Made by a program: the position numbers and the translations under genes
Shown here: in pieces, positions 11,373 through 19,938 of the stretch
Layout of the letters: each line of letters starts with the position of its first letter
Position numbering within the stretch: the first letter of the stretch is position 1
Notes under the pieces: generated by a model
What the model was told of the DNA's origin: nothing
Databases searched by the model: none
Seen by the model: the letters and a program-made list of their open reading frames with translations, nothing else
Source: Pseudomonas fluorescens
Lineage (GTDB): Bacteria; Pseudomonadota; Gammaproteobacteria; Pseudomonadales; Pseudomonadaceae
NCBI RefSeq assembly: GCF_902497745.1
Contig: NZ_CABVHJ010000025.1
Coordinates: 42,833-106,832 of the forward strand
DNA length: 64,000 nucleotides
Direction: 5' to 3'

Positions 11373-12803
11373 GTGACTTCAATCTTCTGGTACGACTACG
11401 AAACCACTGGCATCAATCCGCGCAACGATCGCCCGTTGCAGGTGGCCGGGATTCGCACCGACCATGCGCTCAACGAAATCGACGAGCCGGTGAATCTCTA
11501 CTGCCAGCCCAGCGAAGACATCCTGCCGCATCCGGCGGCGTGCGCGATCACCGGTATCACCCCGGGTCAGCTCGCCGAAAAGGGTTTGAGCGAGGCGGAT
11601 TTCATGACGCGGGTTCACGCTCAGCTGGCCGCCCCCGGCACCTGCGGCGCGGGATACAACACGCTGCGTTTCGACGACGAGATGACCCGCTACAGCCTGT
11701 ATCGCAACTTCTTCGACCCCTACGCGCGGGAGTGGCAGGGCGGCAACAGTCGCTGGGATCTGATCGATGTGGTGCGCGCTGCTTACGCGCTGCGTCCTGA
11801 CGGTCTGGTCTGGCCGACCGATGACGAAGGCCGGGTGACGCTCAAGCTCGAACGCCTGACGGCAGCGAACAATATCGATCATGGTCACGCCCACGAAGCC
11901 TTGTCAGACGTGCGCGCCACCATCGCACTGGCGCGGTTGATCCGCGAAAAACAGCCGAAGCTGTATGACTGGCTGTTTCAGTTGCGCAGCAAGCAGAAAG
12001 TCATGGACCAGATTCGCCTGTTGCAGCCACTGGTGCATATTTCAGGGCGTTTCTCGGCGGCACGCAGTTATGTCGGCGTGGTGCTGCCACTGGCATGGCA
12101 CCCGAAAAACCGTAATGCACTGATCGTCTGTGACCTGCACCTCGACCCACAGGGCTTGCTCGATCTGGACGCGCAAACCCTGCGTCAGCGTTTGTACACG
12201 CGTCGCGATGATTTGCTGGAAGGCGAGTTGCCGGTGCCGCTCAAGCTGATTCATATCAACCGTTGCCCGGTGGTGGCACCGCTTGCGGTTTTGCGCGAGC
12301 AGGATCAGCAGCGTCTGGGGCTGGACATGGCGCTGTATCAACAGCGAGCACTGCGGCTAACTGACGCACAACAAGTTTGGAAAGATAAAGTTGCGGCAAT
12401 TTATGCCAGCGAAGATTTCGCACCGAGCGAGGATCCCGAACAACAGTTGTACGACGGATTTATCGGTGACCGTGATCGACGTCTATGTGAGCAAGTGAGG
12501 AGCGCCGATCCGGCACAACTAGCGCAAGAGCAATGGCCTTTCGATGACGAACGTTTGCCCGAATTACTCTTTCGATATCGCGCGCGTAACTTTCCCGAGA
12601 CGTTGAATTTCGAAGAGCAAGAACGCTGGAGATTATTTTGTCAGCAGCGGTTGTCCGCACCTGAATACGGCGCGCCGAATACCTTGAAGACTTTTAGCGA
12701 GGCGGCAGAGCAATGGTCACTTAATGCCACGCCGCTGCAGAGTGAGGTGCTCAATGAATGGCAGAATTATGTCCAGGCATTGCGCAAACGTTTGAATCTT
12801 TGA
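11373..12803 (+). CDS. sbcB: Exodeoxyribonuclease I
   Basis: This 476-residue nuclease degrades single-stranded DNA 3' to 5' in recombination and mismatch repair. The DEDDh exonuclease motif I is clear (IFWYDYETTG), with GYNTLRFDDEMTRY and the HAHEALSDVRATIALARL motif following. Its length matches the family (about 475). GTG at 11373 is chosen because the family begins SIFWYDYETTG and an AGGAA lies about ten bases upstream. It is followed by a terminator shared with convergent mvaT. In P. aeruginosa sbcB also neighbours mvaT. Confidence 0.96.
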   Translation: MTSIFWYDYETTGINPRNDRPLQVAGIRTDHALNEIDEPVNLYCQPSEDILPHPAACAITGITPGQLAEKGLSEADFMTRVHAQLAAPGTCGAGYNTLRFDDEMTRYSLYRNFFDPYAREWQGGNSRWDLIDVVRAAYALRPDGLVWPTDDEGRVTLKLERLTAANNIDHGHAHEALSDVRATIALARLIREKQPKLYDWLFQLRSKQKVMDQIRLLQPLVHISGRFSAARSYVGVVLPLAWHPKNRNALIVCDLHLDPQGLLDLDAQTLRQRLYTRRDDLLEGELPVPLKLIHINRCPVVAPLAVLREQDQQRLGLDMALYQQRALRLTDAQQVWKDKVAAIYASEDFAPSEDPEQQLYDGFIGDRDRRLCEQVRSADPAQLAQEQWPFDDERLPELLFRYRARNFPETLNFEEQERWRLFCQQRLSAPEYGAPNTLKTFSEAAEQWSLNATPLQSEVLNEWQNYVQALRKRLNL

Positions 12804-12836
12804 AATCGAACATGACCGGGCTTAAATGCCGTGCAT

Positions 12837-12871
12837 AAAAAAACGCCAGCATTCGCTGGCGTTTGTTTTTT
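12837..12871. terminator. Bidirectional terminator between sbcB and mvaT
   Basis: AAACGCCAGC-attc-GCTGGCGTTT is a perfect 10-bp stem with a tetraloop. An A-run precedes it and a T-run follows, so it can end both convergent transcripts. Confidence 0.9.
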
Positions 12872-12900
12872 CGCGGATCGCTCTGCGAAAGCGTTGCGGC

Positions 12901-13278
12901 TTAGCCCAGCAGGGTAGCCCAGCCTTCAACCACGTCACCGCCCCACTTGGCTTTCCACTCTTTCAGAGTCTTGTGGTTGCCACCTTTGGTTTCGATGACT
13001 TCGCCGTTGTGCGGGTTTTTGTATTGTTTAACTTTGCGGGCACGCTTGGTGCCGGTAGTTTTTACTGCGCCGCCGCGTACTGCTTTGGTTTTTGCTTCCG
13101 GGTCCAGCAGCGCGATGATGTCACGCAGGGACTTGGAGTATTCGCCCATCAGGGTGCGCAGTTTGCCTTCGAATTCCAGCTCGGCTTGCAGTTTGTCGTC
13201 TTGCGACAGGTTCTTCAAACGGGCTTGCAGCTCTTTGATAGCTTCTTCGGTGGCGCGGTATTCGTTGATCAAGGACAT
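12901..13278 (-). CDS. mvaT: H-NS-like xenogeneic silencer MvaT
   Basis: The 125-residue protein is nearly identical in layout to P. aeruginosa MvaT. An N-terminal coiled-coil oligomerisation region (MSLINEYRATEEAIKELQARL) is followed by a linker and a C-terminal AT-hook-like DNA-binding domain (RKVKQYKNPHNGEVIETKGG, then NHKTLKEWKAKWG). MvaT coats AT-rich DNA and silences horizontally acquired genes. AAGGTAGTAATC precedes the ATG with good spacing; an in-frame start 16 codons upstream is not needed. The upstream region is AT-rich, which would fit autoregulation. Confidence 0.97.
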   Translation of the reverse strand: MSLINEYRATEEAIKELQARLKNLSQDDKLQAELEFEGKLRTLMGEYSKSLRDIIALLDPEAKTKAVRGGAVKTTGTKRARKVKQYKNPHNGEVIETKGGNHKTLKEWKAKWGGDVVEGWATLLG

Positions 13279-13614
13279 GATTACTACCTTAGTAGAGTGC
13301 TGAATGGCAGGGGGACAGTGCCGCAATAATAGTCAGGCTGTTTCATCAAGTAAACATTTAACCGGAGTTTTTATTTAAATTAGTTACGAGAAACTGCCAT
13401 CTATTGAATATTCAGTTAAATAGTGTGACCCAGTCATCACAGATATTCACAGTTGTCTGATCAAGCGATACCACGGGATCACTGTGAGGTGGACGATCAC
13501 CCCGTCAAGCATCCGTAGCGCCGAGCCTCACCGGGGCCGTGCTGATCAATACTGCAGTTTTCCCGCGCAGCCGCTAGAATGGCGGCCTTTGCGAAGTTCT
13601 GGAGTTTCCCCCTC
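13279..13614. other. AT-rich divergent mvaT/purU intergenic region
   Basis: These 336 bases contain no gene. The half next to mvaT (about 13320-13410) is strikingly AT-rich (runs such as AACATTTAACC and TTTTTATTTAAATTAG) compared with flanking genes. It should contain the mvaT promoter and possibly MvaT binding sites. The half next to purU has normal GC; a TAGAAT hexamer at 13575-13580 is a weak candidate -10 for purU. Confidence 0.5.
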
Positions 13615-14463
13615 ATGCGCACTTTTCGGCTGGTGATTTCTTGCCCGGACCGCGTTGGCATTGTTGCCAAAGTCAGTAATTTTCTGGCAGCCCACAACGG
13701 CTGGATCACCGAAGCGAGCCACCACTCGGACAATCAAGTGGGTTGGTTCTTCATGCGTCACGAAATTCGTGCCGATTCGCTGCCTTTCGGTATTGAAGTG
13801 TTGCGCGAGAAGTTTGCGCCGATCGCCGAAGAGTTCTCGATGGACTGGCGCATCACCGACACCGAGCAGAAAAAGCGTGTTGTGCTGATGGCCAGCCGCG
13901 AATCCCACTGCCTCGCTGACTTGCTGCACCGCTGGCACAGCGACGAACTGGACTGCGAAATTTCCTGTGTGATTTCCAACCATGACGACCTGCGCAGCAT
14001 GGTCGAGTGGCACGGCATTCCTTATTACCACGTCCCGGTCAATCCGCAGGACAAGCAACCAGCCTTCGATGAAGTGTCGCGGCTGGTCAAACAGCACGAT
14101 GCCGAAGTGGTGGTGCTGGCGCGCTACATGCAAATCCTGCCGCCAGACATGTGCCGTGAATATGCACATAAAGTCATCAACATTCACCACAGCTTCCTGC
14201 CGTCGTTCGTTGGCGCCAAGCCGTATCACCAGGCGTCGTTGCGTGGCGTGAAACTGATCGGCGCGACCTGCCACTACGTGACCGAAGAGCTGGACGCCGG
14301 CCCGATCATCGAGCAGGACGTGGTCCGCGTCAGCCACAGTGACAGCATCGAAGACATGGTGCGTTTCGGCCGTGACGTCGAGAAGATGGTGCTTGCTCGT
14401 GGCCTGCGCTATCACCTCGAAGACCGCGTGCTGGTGCACGGCAACAAGACTGTGGTGTTCTGA
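13615..14463 (+). CDS. purU: Formyltetrahydrofolate deformylase
   Basis: PurU hydrolyses 10-formyl-THF to formate and THF, feeding formate to PurT and balancing C1 units. The 282-residue protein has an N-terminal ACT domain (FRLVISCPDRVGIVAKVSNFL) and a C-terminal formyltransferase fold with the NIHHSFLPSFVGAKPYHQA and GATCHYVTEELDAGPII motifs. The start at MRTFRLV matches the family; the longer frame from 13579 adds only non-conserved residues. It is followed by a strong terminator. P. aeruginosa also has purU beside mvaT. Confidence 0.96.
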   Translation: MRTFRLVISCPDRVGIVAKVSNFLAAHNGWITEASHHSDNQVGWFFMRHEIRADSLPFGIEVLREKFAPIAEEFSMDWRITDTEQKKRVVLMASRESHCLADLLHRWHSDELDCEISCVISNHDDLRSMVEWHGIPYYHVPVNPQDKQPAFDEVSRLVKQHDAEVVVLARYMQILPPDMCREYAHKVINIHHSFLPSFVGAKPYHQASLRGVKLIGATCHYVTEELDAGPIIEQDVVRVSHSDSIEDMVRFGRDVEKMVLARGLRYHLEDRVLVHGNKTVVF

Positions 14464-14488
14464 TTCAAATCACACAGGCTTGAAAAAA

Positions 14489-14526
14489 CCAAGGCCTGGG
14501 CGTTCAATCGCTCAGGCCTTTTTTTA
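14489..14526 (+). terminator. Rho-independent terminator of purU
   Basis: AAGGCCTGGGCG-ttcaat-CGCTCAGGCCTT forms a 12-bp stem with one G-T wobble, followed by a T-run. Confidence 0.92.
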
Positions 14527-14547
14527 TTCAAGTCCGAGGAAAAGTTC

Positions 14548-14724
14548 ATGAGCGATCCACTGGACAAAGCCACATCCAAAGCCCCGGCGACCCTCGGTGA
14601 AGGTTGTCTGAGCCGTTATGACCCGGAGGACATGAGCCCTGAAGATGGCACCGAGTTTCCCGGCGCCGCCGAGTTGTGGGAACAGCTCAAAGAGGATCAG
14701 GACGAAGCTAAGAAGCCTGCCTGA
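14548..14724 (+). CDS. Small acidic conserved-type hypothetical protein (58 aa)
   Basis: An ATG with AGGA upstream (tccgaggaaaagttc) opens a 58-codon frame reading MSDPLDKATSKAPATLGEGC and ending in EDQDEAKKPA. It is acidic and has no transmembrane segment or known domain. The clear ribosome-binding site and the position just after the purU terminator support a real gene. Its 3' end overlaps the convergent membrane-protein gene by 17 bp. Function unknown. Confidence 0.65.
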   Translation: MSDPLDKATSKAPATLGEGCLSRYDPEDMSPEDGTEFPGAAELWEQLKEDQDEAKKPA

Positions 14725-15706
14725 CATTCATCAGTTTCTTCAGCAACGGTCGCCCGAGCATCAACAGAAACACCGGGCCACCCACCAATAGATAGAAGTA
14801 GTAGGTCACCACCCGCCAGATCAGAATCGCCGCCGCTGCGGTGGATTTCCCGATCATCGGCGCCAACAGTGCCGCCGATGTCAGTTCCGCCGCCCCCGCA
14901 CCGCCGGGCAGCAGGCTGAATTGTCCGGCGCCCAGCGACAGCATCTGCACCAGAAAGCTCCAGGCCCACTGCAAGTCTGCGCCCAGACCGCGTACCGCCA
15001 GATACAACACGCTGTAGCGCAGCAGCCAATGCACGCACGTCAGCGCAAAAACCTTGACCAGTGTCTGCCAGGGCAACTTCAGCGTGTCGGTAAAAGCCGC
15101 GAGAAAGTGCAGCAACTTGCGCGCCCAGCGACGCCGGGTGCTGACCTTGACGTTGGCCCTTGCCAATAGACGCCCGCTCAGTCGAATCAACGCGCGATGG
15201 TAGCGCGCGACCAACACGCAACTGAACAGACCGCCAAACAACGACACGGCGCTGACGGTCAGGAGCCACTCCAGTCGATCGCTCAGATGCTGAAACAGCG
15301 CATAAATCAGAATCCCGCTCAGGGCGCAGAGAAAGAACAGCAAGTCGCTGAGCTGATCCATGGCAAACACCGCGCTGCCCCGCGCCGGGCGCACGCCCGA
15401 TCGGGCCAGCAGGGCCATGATCGTCAGCGGCCCGCCACTGCCACCGGGTGTCGCGCAATAGGCGAATTCGGCGGCCATGACCACGCCAAGACTTTTCAGC
15501 GGCGTGACGCGGTCGCGTTGATCGCCGAGCAACAAACGCAAACGCAGGGTATTGATGCCCCAGCACAGCAGGATCATGCCGAACATCACCAGCAACCATT
15601 GCAACGGAAAGCTTTGCAGGCGCACCCAGGTTTCGCTGCCGCCGAGCACCACCGGGATCAGCACTGCCGCGAGCAGGCCGATCAATAACAGGATGCCGCG
15701 GCTCAT
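14708..15706 (-). CDS. Lysylphosphatidylglycerol synthase TM-region / YbhN-family membrane protein
   Basis: The 332-residue protein is an integral membrane protein of the UPF0104 family, with about eight hydrophobic helices. The signature AEFAYCATPGGSGGPLTIMALLARSG and LLPGGAGAAELTSAALLAPM segments resemble the flippase half of MprF. It lacks the C-terminal aminoacyltransferase domain, so it probably translocates or handles a lipid rather than aminoacylating it. The ATG overlaps the stop of the deacetylase gene as ATGA, making it the last of a three-gene envelope operon. Confidence 0.87.
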   Translation of the reverse strand: MSRGILLLIGLLAAVLIPVVLGGSETWVRLQSFPLQWLLVMFGMILLCWGINTLRLRLLLGDQRDRVTPLKSLGVVMAAEFAYCATPGGSGGPLTIMALLARSGVRPARGSAVFAMDQLSDLLFFLCALSGILIYALFQHLSDRLEWLLTVSAVSLFGGLFSCVLVARYHRALIRLSGRLLARANVKVSTRRRWARKLLHFLAAFTDTLKLPWQTLVKVFALTCVHWLLRYSVLYLAVRGLGADLQWAWSFLVQMLSLGAGQFSLLPGGAGAAELTSAALLAPMIGKSTAAAAILIWRVVTYYFYLLVGGPVFLLMLGRPLLKKLMNVRQAS

Positions 15707-16479
15707 GCCACGCGTTCCAATAGACCGCGCTGTTGAGCGAGCCAGTGCACTTTGGTCATCGGTACGCGTCCTTCCGCCAGCAATCGTTCAAGGGTGTGCA
15801 ACCAGTAATCACGAGAGAATCTATGGCGCATGTCCACCGGGTGCAAGCCTAGCCGAATGACCGGCGCCTGACGCCAGCGCTGCTCCCGCTGCTCGCTGAC
15901 AATTTTTGACAAGCCACGGCGCCAGGCGCTGCGGGCACTCCAGACCAGGCCCGGAGCGTTGATGGCGGTGAAATCCGGCAAGCGATAGAGATGCTGCGGA
16001 TCACTGGTGTAGCTCAGCGGCAATTGGCGCAGTGCCTGGCGTGTGCCGTCGCTCATCAACCACGCCGGGGCGACGAAGCCGTGCAGTGGCCAGTCGTAGC
16101 GCCGAAACAACTCGATGCCAGCGCGCAGGCGGGCGAGGGCGGTTTCAGGGGGCAAACCGTAGAACTCGCCTTCGTGGGTGTAGATCCGGCGCATGAACCA
16201 GTCACGCGGGGTCGTCGGGCCGGGCTCCTGGTCATCATGGAAATAGCCGTGCAGAGCCAGTTCATCGCCACGGGCGACGCGCTCATCGAGCATTCGACGA
16301 AACGACGGGTGAGCCTGCAGGGCGTTGCGTCGATGGAAGTCCGGCACCACCAGCCAGGTCATCGGCACATGGCCCATTGCGTCGACGGCCTCGACAAACG
16401 GCTGGTAATCCGCCCATGTCGAGGGCGCCACATCGTGCAGCACCAGCAACACGGCAGGGTGATTCATCGACTCAGCCAT
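15703..16479 (-). CDS. DUF2334-type polysaccharide deacetylase
   Basis: This 258-residue enzyme has a NodB-like (carbohydrate esterase 4) fold. Metal-site residues are visible in LLVLHDVAPSTW (His-Asp) and ELALHGYFHDD (His...His). The family removes acetyl groups from polysaccharides or glycolipids. ATG at 16479 overlaps the upstream glycosyltransferase stop by 8 bp; an alternative ATG lies four codons later at 16467. Neither has a strong ribosome-binding site, as expected for coupled translation. There is no signal peptide, so it is probably cytoplasmic. The substrate is unknown but is presumably the product of the adjacent glycosyltransferase. Confidence 0.85.
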   Translation of the reverse strand: MAESMNHPAVLLVLHDVAPSTWADYQPFVEAVDAMGHVPMTWLVVPDFHRRNALQAHPSFRRMLDERVARGDELALHGYFHDDQEPGPTTPRDWFMRRIYTHEGEFYGLPPETALARLRAGIELFRRYDWPLHGFVAPAWLMSDGTRQALRQLPLSYTSDPQHLYRLPDFTAINAPGLVWSARSAWRRGLSKIVSEQREQRWRQAPVIRLGLHPVDMRHRFSRDYWLHTLERLLAEGRVPMTKVHWLAQQRGLLERVA

Positions 16480-17584
16480 TGACCACCCGTGGCAGTGCGT
16501 GGCCGAGGACGGCGTGATAGTGACTGAGCAGGCTGTCGACCACCGCATCCCACGCGTAATGTTGCTCGACATGTTCGCGCGCCTGTTGGCCAAGTCCCAC
16601 GCAGCCACGACTGAACAGCTCGCGCACGGCATTGGCCATCGCCTGCGGGTTGTTCGGCGCACAGAGCAGGCCGCATGACTCGGTAACGATTTCTTCAAAG
16701 GCTCCCGCTGCCACGGCGACCACGGGAATGCCGCAGGCCATGGCTTCAAGAATCACCAGTCCGAAAGTCTCCTGATCACCGGCATGCACCAGTGCGTCGG
16801 CACTGGCCATCAACTGCGCGACTCGCCAGGCAGGGCAGAACTCGTCGATCACACTGACGTTTTCCGGCACCACGGCGGGCATCGATGAGCCGACCAGCAG
16901 CAGGTGATAACGCGGGCCGAGGCGTTTCATGCAGTTGAGCAGCACTGGCAGGTTTTTCTCTTTCGAGCCACGTCCGGCGAAAATCAGCAGGCGTGTGTCC
17001 TCGGCGATGCCCAGTTCTGCGCGCAGATTGCGGTCCTGCGCTTCAGGATGAAAGGTTTGCAGGTCCACGCCCAAGGGCTGCACGAAGACATTGCGCACGC
17101 CAAGTCCGCTGAGTTTGTCAGCCATCACCTGGCTGGGTGCCAGTACGCGGTCGAAGTTGCCGTAGAGCCGGGTGACATACGCCTCGATATTCGGCGTGAC
17201 CCAATGCCCCATACGATTGCCGATCAGCAGTGGCAGGTCCGAATGATAAAAACCGATCACCGGCACATCCAGTTGTCGCCGCGCATCCAGTGCGGCCCAG
17301 GCCGTCAGGTAAGGGTCGCCGACTTCGATCAGATCGGGCTGCAAATCCTGCAGGACATTTCGCCAAGGCGCGAGGCGCAGCGGGAAGCGATACCCTTTGC
17401 CGAAGGGCAGGGCGGGGGCGGGAACCGTATAAACGCCATCGTGTTCACCGAAGTGCGCGCCGGGAATCAGCAGGCTGTGACGAATGCCGGGTTTGACTCC
17501 CAGCCGGCGATGCTTGGCATCCAGATAAGTGCGCACGCCACCGCTGGCCGGGGCGTAGAACATGGTGATGTCGGCGATATGCAC
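16472..17584 (-). CDS. GT4-family glycosyltransferase
   Basis: The 370-residue protein is a GT-B retaining glycosyltransferase. It has an N-terminal acceptor domain with the glycine loop APASGGVRTYL and a C-terminal donor domain with GRGSKEKNLPVLL and the EX7E motif ETFGLVILEAMACGIPVVA. GTG at 17584 is preferred because GGAGGG ends nine bases before it; the ATG at 17593 immediately abuts that Shine-Dalgarno. It is the first gene of an operon with a deacetylase and a lipid-translocase-like protein, so it likely glycosylates a lipid or envelope carrier. The sugar and acceptor cannot be told. Confidence 0.88.
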   Translation of the reverse strand: MHIADITMFYAPASGGVRTYLDAKHRRLGVKPGIRHSLLIPGAHFGEHDGVYTVPAPALPFGKGYRFPLRLAPWRNVLQDLQPDLIEVGDPYLTAWAALDARRQLDVPVIGFYHSDLPLLIGNRMGHWVTPNIEAYVTRLYGNFDRVLAPSQVMADKLSGLGVRNVFVQPLGVDLQTFHPEAQDRNLRAELGIAEDTRLLIFAGRGSKEKNLPVLLNCMKRLGPRYHLLLVGSSMPAVVPENVSVIDEFCPAWRVAQLMASADALVHAGDQETFGLVILEAMACGIPVVAVAAGAFEEIVTESCGLLCAPNNPQAMANAVRELFSRGCVGLGQQAREHVEQHYAWDAVVDSLLSHYHAVLGHALPRVVNG

Positions 17585-17682
17585 GGTGATCATCCCTCCG
17601 CTGCGTGGTTCTCCCTTGGTTGACCTTTATCAATAATAGATGTTCGGTCGGGATTGCGCGGTGGGGCTGAAGAGCTGAAGAG

Positions 17683-17844
17683 CCCCTCACCCTAGCCCTC
17701 TCCCAAAGGGAGAGGGGACTGACCGAGGTGGGTGTTGAAAGTACATCGACCTGAGGGGCCTGAGTCGAACTCAGGTCTGGAAAATCCCCCGATCGGCTCC
17801 CTTCCCCCTTCGCCCCCCTGGGGGAGAGGGCTGGGGTGAGGGGG
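17683..17844. repeat. CCCTCACCC-type inverted repeat element
   Basis: A left arm CCCCTCACCCTAGCCCTC and a right arm reading GGGCTGGGGTGAGGGG bound about 160 bp with internal CTCTCCC/GGGAGAG hairpins. The interior shares CTGACCGAGGTG and CATCGACCTGA with the tandem array at 62051-62517, so it is a single copy of the same element family. It lies between the 5' end of the glycosyltransferase operon and the 3' end of the chemoreceptor. Confidence 0.8.
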
Positions 17845-17859
17845 TAAGGCTCTTGATCT

Positions 17860-19749
17860 TCAGATGCGGAAGCTGCCAACCAACTGCTTCAGACGCGAAG
17901 CCTGTTGCTCCAGATCCGAACAAGCCCGCAACGTTGCCTGCAAGTTCTCCACGCCTTCCTGGTTCAGCGTGTTGATCTCGGTGATATCGACGTTGATCGA
18001 CTCAACCACGGCGGTCTGCTCCTCGGTTGCGGTGGCCACCGACTGGTTCATCCCGTCGATCTCGCCAATGCGCTGCGTCACGCTGTTCAAACGCTCTCCG
18101 GCGAGGTTGGCAATCTCGACGCTGTCCTGACTGTGGCGCTGGCTGTCGCTCATGGTGCCTACCGATTCACGGGCGCCGACTTGCAGCTCCTCGATCATCG
18201 TCTGCACTTGCTGCGCCGATTCTTGCGTGCGGTGCGCCAGGTTGCGCACTTCATCGGCCACCACGGCGAAACCTCGGCCAGCCTCACCGGCACGCGCCGC
18301 TTCAATCGCCGCGTTGAGCGCCAGCAGATTGGTCTGCTGGGAGATGCTGGTGATCACTTCAAGAATCTGGCCGATGTTCACGGTTTTGCTGTTCAGCGAC
18401 TCGATGTTGCTGCTCGACGCGCTGAGCATGCTCGACAGCTGATTCATCGCTTTGATGCTGCGATCCACCACTTGCTGGCCGTCTTCGGCGAGGCCGCGTG
18501 CATCACTGGCCTGATTCGACGCTTGTGCTGCATTGCGGGCGATTTCCTGCGCGGCGGCGCCGAGCTGGTTGATCGCGGCGGCTACGCTGCTGGTGCGCGA
18601 AGCTTGCTGATCGGAGTTGTACATCGACGAGTTCGACGCAGCGACCACGCGCAGGGCGACTTCGTTGACTTGTCCGGTCGCCGAAGAGACTTCACGGATC
18701 GAACCGTGAATACGCTCGACGAAACGGTTGAACGCGGTACCGAGGATGCCGAATTCATCGTTATTGACGATCGTCAGGCGTTTGGTCAGATCACCTTCGC
18801 CATCGGCAATGTCTTCCATGGCGCGGGTCATCACATGCAACGGCTGGATCAGCAGGCGGATCAGCATGCCGAGCAGGGCAATGATGATCGCCACGGCAAT
18901 TACGGTCGCGATCACTGCCGAGGTGCGGAATTCGCTGAGCATCGCAAAGGCCTGATCCTTGTCCACCGACAGACCGATGTACCAGTTCACCGACGGCAGG
19001 CCTTTGATCGGCGCGAAGGTGACGATGCGGGTTTTGCCGTCGACGGTGACTTCACTGAAGTCGCTGCTGATGCGTGGGGTGTCCTGCGGATAGGCTTCCT
19101 TGAGTGATTTCATCACCAGCGCCTTGTCCGGGTGCACGAGGATCTTGCCGTCGGCGCTGACCAGGAACACATAACCCATGCCGTCGAAATCCCGCGCTGC
19201 GAGGGTGTCGACCAGCGATTGCAGACTCAGGTCACCGCCAACCACACCGACGCTCTGACCGGCCTTTTTCGAGGCGGTGGCGATGGAAATGATCAACTGG
19301 CCGGTGGCAGCGTCGATGTACGGTTCGGTCAGGGTCGAGGTGCTGCTGCTCTCGGCACCTTTATACCAAGGGCGCACGCGTGGATCGAAACCGTCCGGCA
19401 TCTTCGCATCCGGGCGGATGGTGAAGTGGCCGGTGGCATCACCGAGGTAGGACGCCATGAACGTCGACGTCAGGGCTTTCTGTTCCAGCAGGCTGGCGAC
19501 ATTGGCCGGTTCCGGGTTGATGGCGATGTTCTGGGCGGCGTTCTCGATCAGCAGAATGCGACCGGTGAGCCAGGTCTGGATATTGCCGGCAGTGACTTCG
19601 CCCATCTCGTTGAGATAGTTGTTCAGGTCATCGCGGATCGCATTGCGCTGTAGCCAGTCGTTGTACAAGGTAAACGAGGCGAAGGCAGCAATGACGATAA
19701 GGGCGGCGGCAAGCAAAATTTTATGGCTGAAGCGCAGATTTTTGTTCAT
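17860..19749 (-). CDS. Methyl-accepting chemotaxis protein, PctA-type amino-acid receptor
   Basis: This 629-residue chemoreceptor has TM1 at about 9-29, a periplasmic dCACHE_1 ligand domain (about 35-275), TM2 at about 278-300, HAMP, and a cytoplasmic signalling domain with the tip IEAARAGEAGRGFAVVADEV. In the ligand pocket R126, W128 and Y129 (RPWY) and D173 (GGDLSL) coincide, in number as well as kind, with the amino-acid-binding residues of P. aeruginosa PctA; residue 121, Tyr in PctA, is Phe. It probably senses amino acids. Pf0-1 homologues are called CtaA/B/C; which one this is cannot be decided. It has no C-terminal CheR-binding pentapeptide (ends SFRI). Confidence 0.93.
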   Translation of the reverse strand: MNKNLRFSHKILLAAALIVIAAFASFTLYNDWLQRNAIRDDLNNYLNEMGEVTAGNIQTWLTGRILLIENAAQNIAINPEPANVASLLEQKALTSTFMASYLGDATGHFTIRPDAKMPDGFDPRVRPWYKGAESSSTSTLTEPYIDAATGQLIISIATASKKAGQSVGVVGGDLSLQSLVDTLAARDFDGMGYVFLVSADGKILVHPDKALVMKSLKEAYPQDTPRISSDFSEVTVDGKTRIVTFAPIKGLPSVNWYIGLSVDKDQAFAMLSEFRTSAVIATVIAVAIIIALLGMLIRLLIQPLHVMTRAMEDIADGEGDLTKRLTIVNNDEFGILGTAFNRFVERIHGSIREVSSATGQVNEVALRVVAASNSSMYNSDQQASRTSSVAAAINQLGAAAQEIARNAAQASNQASDARGLAEDGQQVVDRSIKAMNQLSSMLSASSSNIESLNSKTVNIGQILEVITSISQQTNLLALNAAIEAARAGEAGRGFAVVADEVRNLAHRTQESAQQVQTMIEELQVGARESVGTMSDSQRHSQDSVEIANLAGERLNSVTQRIGEIDGMNQSVATATEEQTAVVESINVDITEINTLNQEGVENLQATLRACSDLEQQASRLKQLVGSFRI

Positions 19750-19938
19750 GGCTTGGGGTTCCGCTAAGGTCTTAATGTCCAGGGCGTGCTTTTATAGAGG
19801 CGCGCGAAATGGGCAAGGGTGAAAACAAGCTGATATTTCCGTCTCTCCTTAGGGAAATGTCCGGCCTGACTTGTGGTCGGGTCTCTCACTCTTCTTTATC
19901 GGCCATGCAGAATCAAAGATTAACCATTGGGTGACAAA

